A stretch of 14,423 bases of DNA. Origin: UBA4416 sp040376995 (GTDB lineage Bacteria; Bacteroidota; Bacteroidia; B-17B0; Aurantibacillaceae). A program made the translations under genes and the position numbers. Below are positions 14,385 through 14,423 of this stretch, piece by piece. The DNA is taken from contig JBEIPP010000077.1 of NCBI GenBank assembly GCA_040376995.1, forward strand, positions 1-14,423, written 5' to 3'. The stretch's first letter is position 1. The number at the start of each line of letters is the position of its first letter. The notes below the pieces were generated by a model. That model was not told the DNA's origin, searched no databases, and was given only the letters and a program-made list of their open reading frames with translations.

Positions 14385-14423
14385 TTACATCTTCATAAAG
14401 CGCATTTGAACAACGCCTAAAAA
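14385..14423 (-). CDS. Possible C-terminal end of a convergent gene (partial)
   Basis: On the reverse strand an open frame enters from the right edge and reads FLGVVQMRFMKM before TAA (14385-14387). Only 12 codons are inside the window, so it may be chance. Convergent placement after the efflux operon, and the TAA stop used by all other genes here, make a real gene end plausible. I cannot name the product. Confidence 0.3.
   Translation of the reverse strand, partial: FLGVVQMRFMKM

Noticed and set aside
1..14423. tRNA, rRNA or riboswitch
   Set aside because: I saw no cloverleaf, rRNA-like or known riboswitch pattern in any of the gaps between genes.

Overview
The window looks like chromosome of an AT-rich member of the Bacteroidota. 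Several genes are preceded by the phylum-specific -7 promoter box (TAnnTTTG) instead of a sigma70-type -10 box, and I see no clear Shine-Dalgarno sequences. Gene content (LysM plus periplasmic-binding-fold protein beside guaA, DUF502, TerB/DnaJ protein, MarR plus RND efflux operon) also fits that phylum. Every intact gene ends in TAA. I cannot name a genus.

Left part (1-5122, all + strand): a possible 35-residue membrane peptide; guaA (GMP synthase), broken by one in-frame TGA where an arginine codon is expected; a secreted three-LysM protein with a periplasmic-binding fold; hemF (oxygen-dependent coproporphyrinogen III oxidase); and a DUF502 two-helix membrane protein. The last three overlap end to start and probably form one transcription unit.

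Middle part (5187-6576): a secreted coiled-coil protein split by a frameshift at a run of seven A, a strong intrinsic terminator, then about 650 bases of decayed DNA. This holds the first ~40 codons of an IS256-family transposase joined to a fragment of an ImmA/IrrE-type zinc peptidase (HELAH motif), plus two hairpins. One of these is a nearly perfect 33-base palindrome. It reads as the scar of past insertion and deletion.

Reverse-strand block (6577-8181): a DjlA-like membrane-anchored TerB/J-domain co-chaperone with its own promoter, a composite inverted repeat, and a two-gene unit encoding a helical protein of four 25-residue repeats and a conserved 77-residue protein of unknown function.

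Right part (8297-14297, + strand): a MarR repressor gene whose -7 box lies inside an inverted repeat (a likely self-operator), followed by a complete tripartite RND efflux set: membrane fusion protein, inner-membrane HAE1 pump with intact proton-relay residues, and TolC-like outer-membrane channel. MarR and pump genes are tightly packed, so the repressor probably controls the whole unit. A 26-base repeat also found between guaA and the LysM gene recurs after the last gene, and a convergent gene may end at the right edge.

I do not see a convincing new multi-gene system. The observations most worth checking are the guaA stop codon, the A7 frameshift, the IS/ImmA scar, the MarR operator with its cysteine cluster, and the dispersed repeats.
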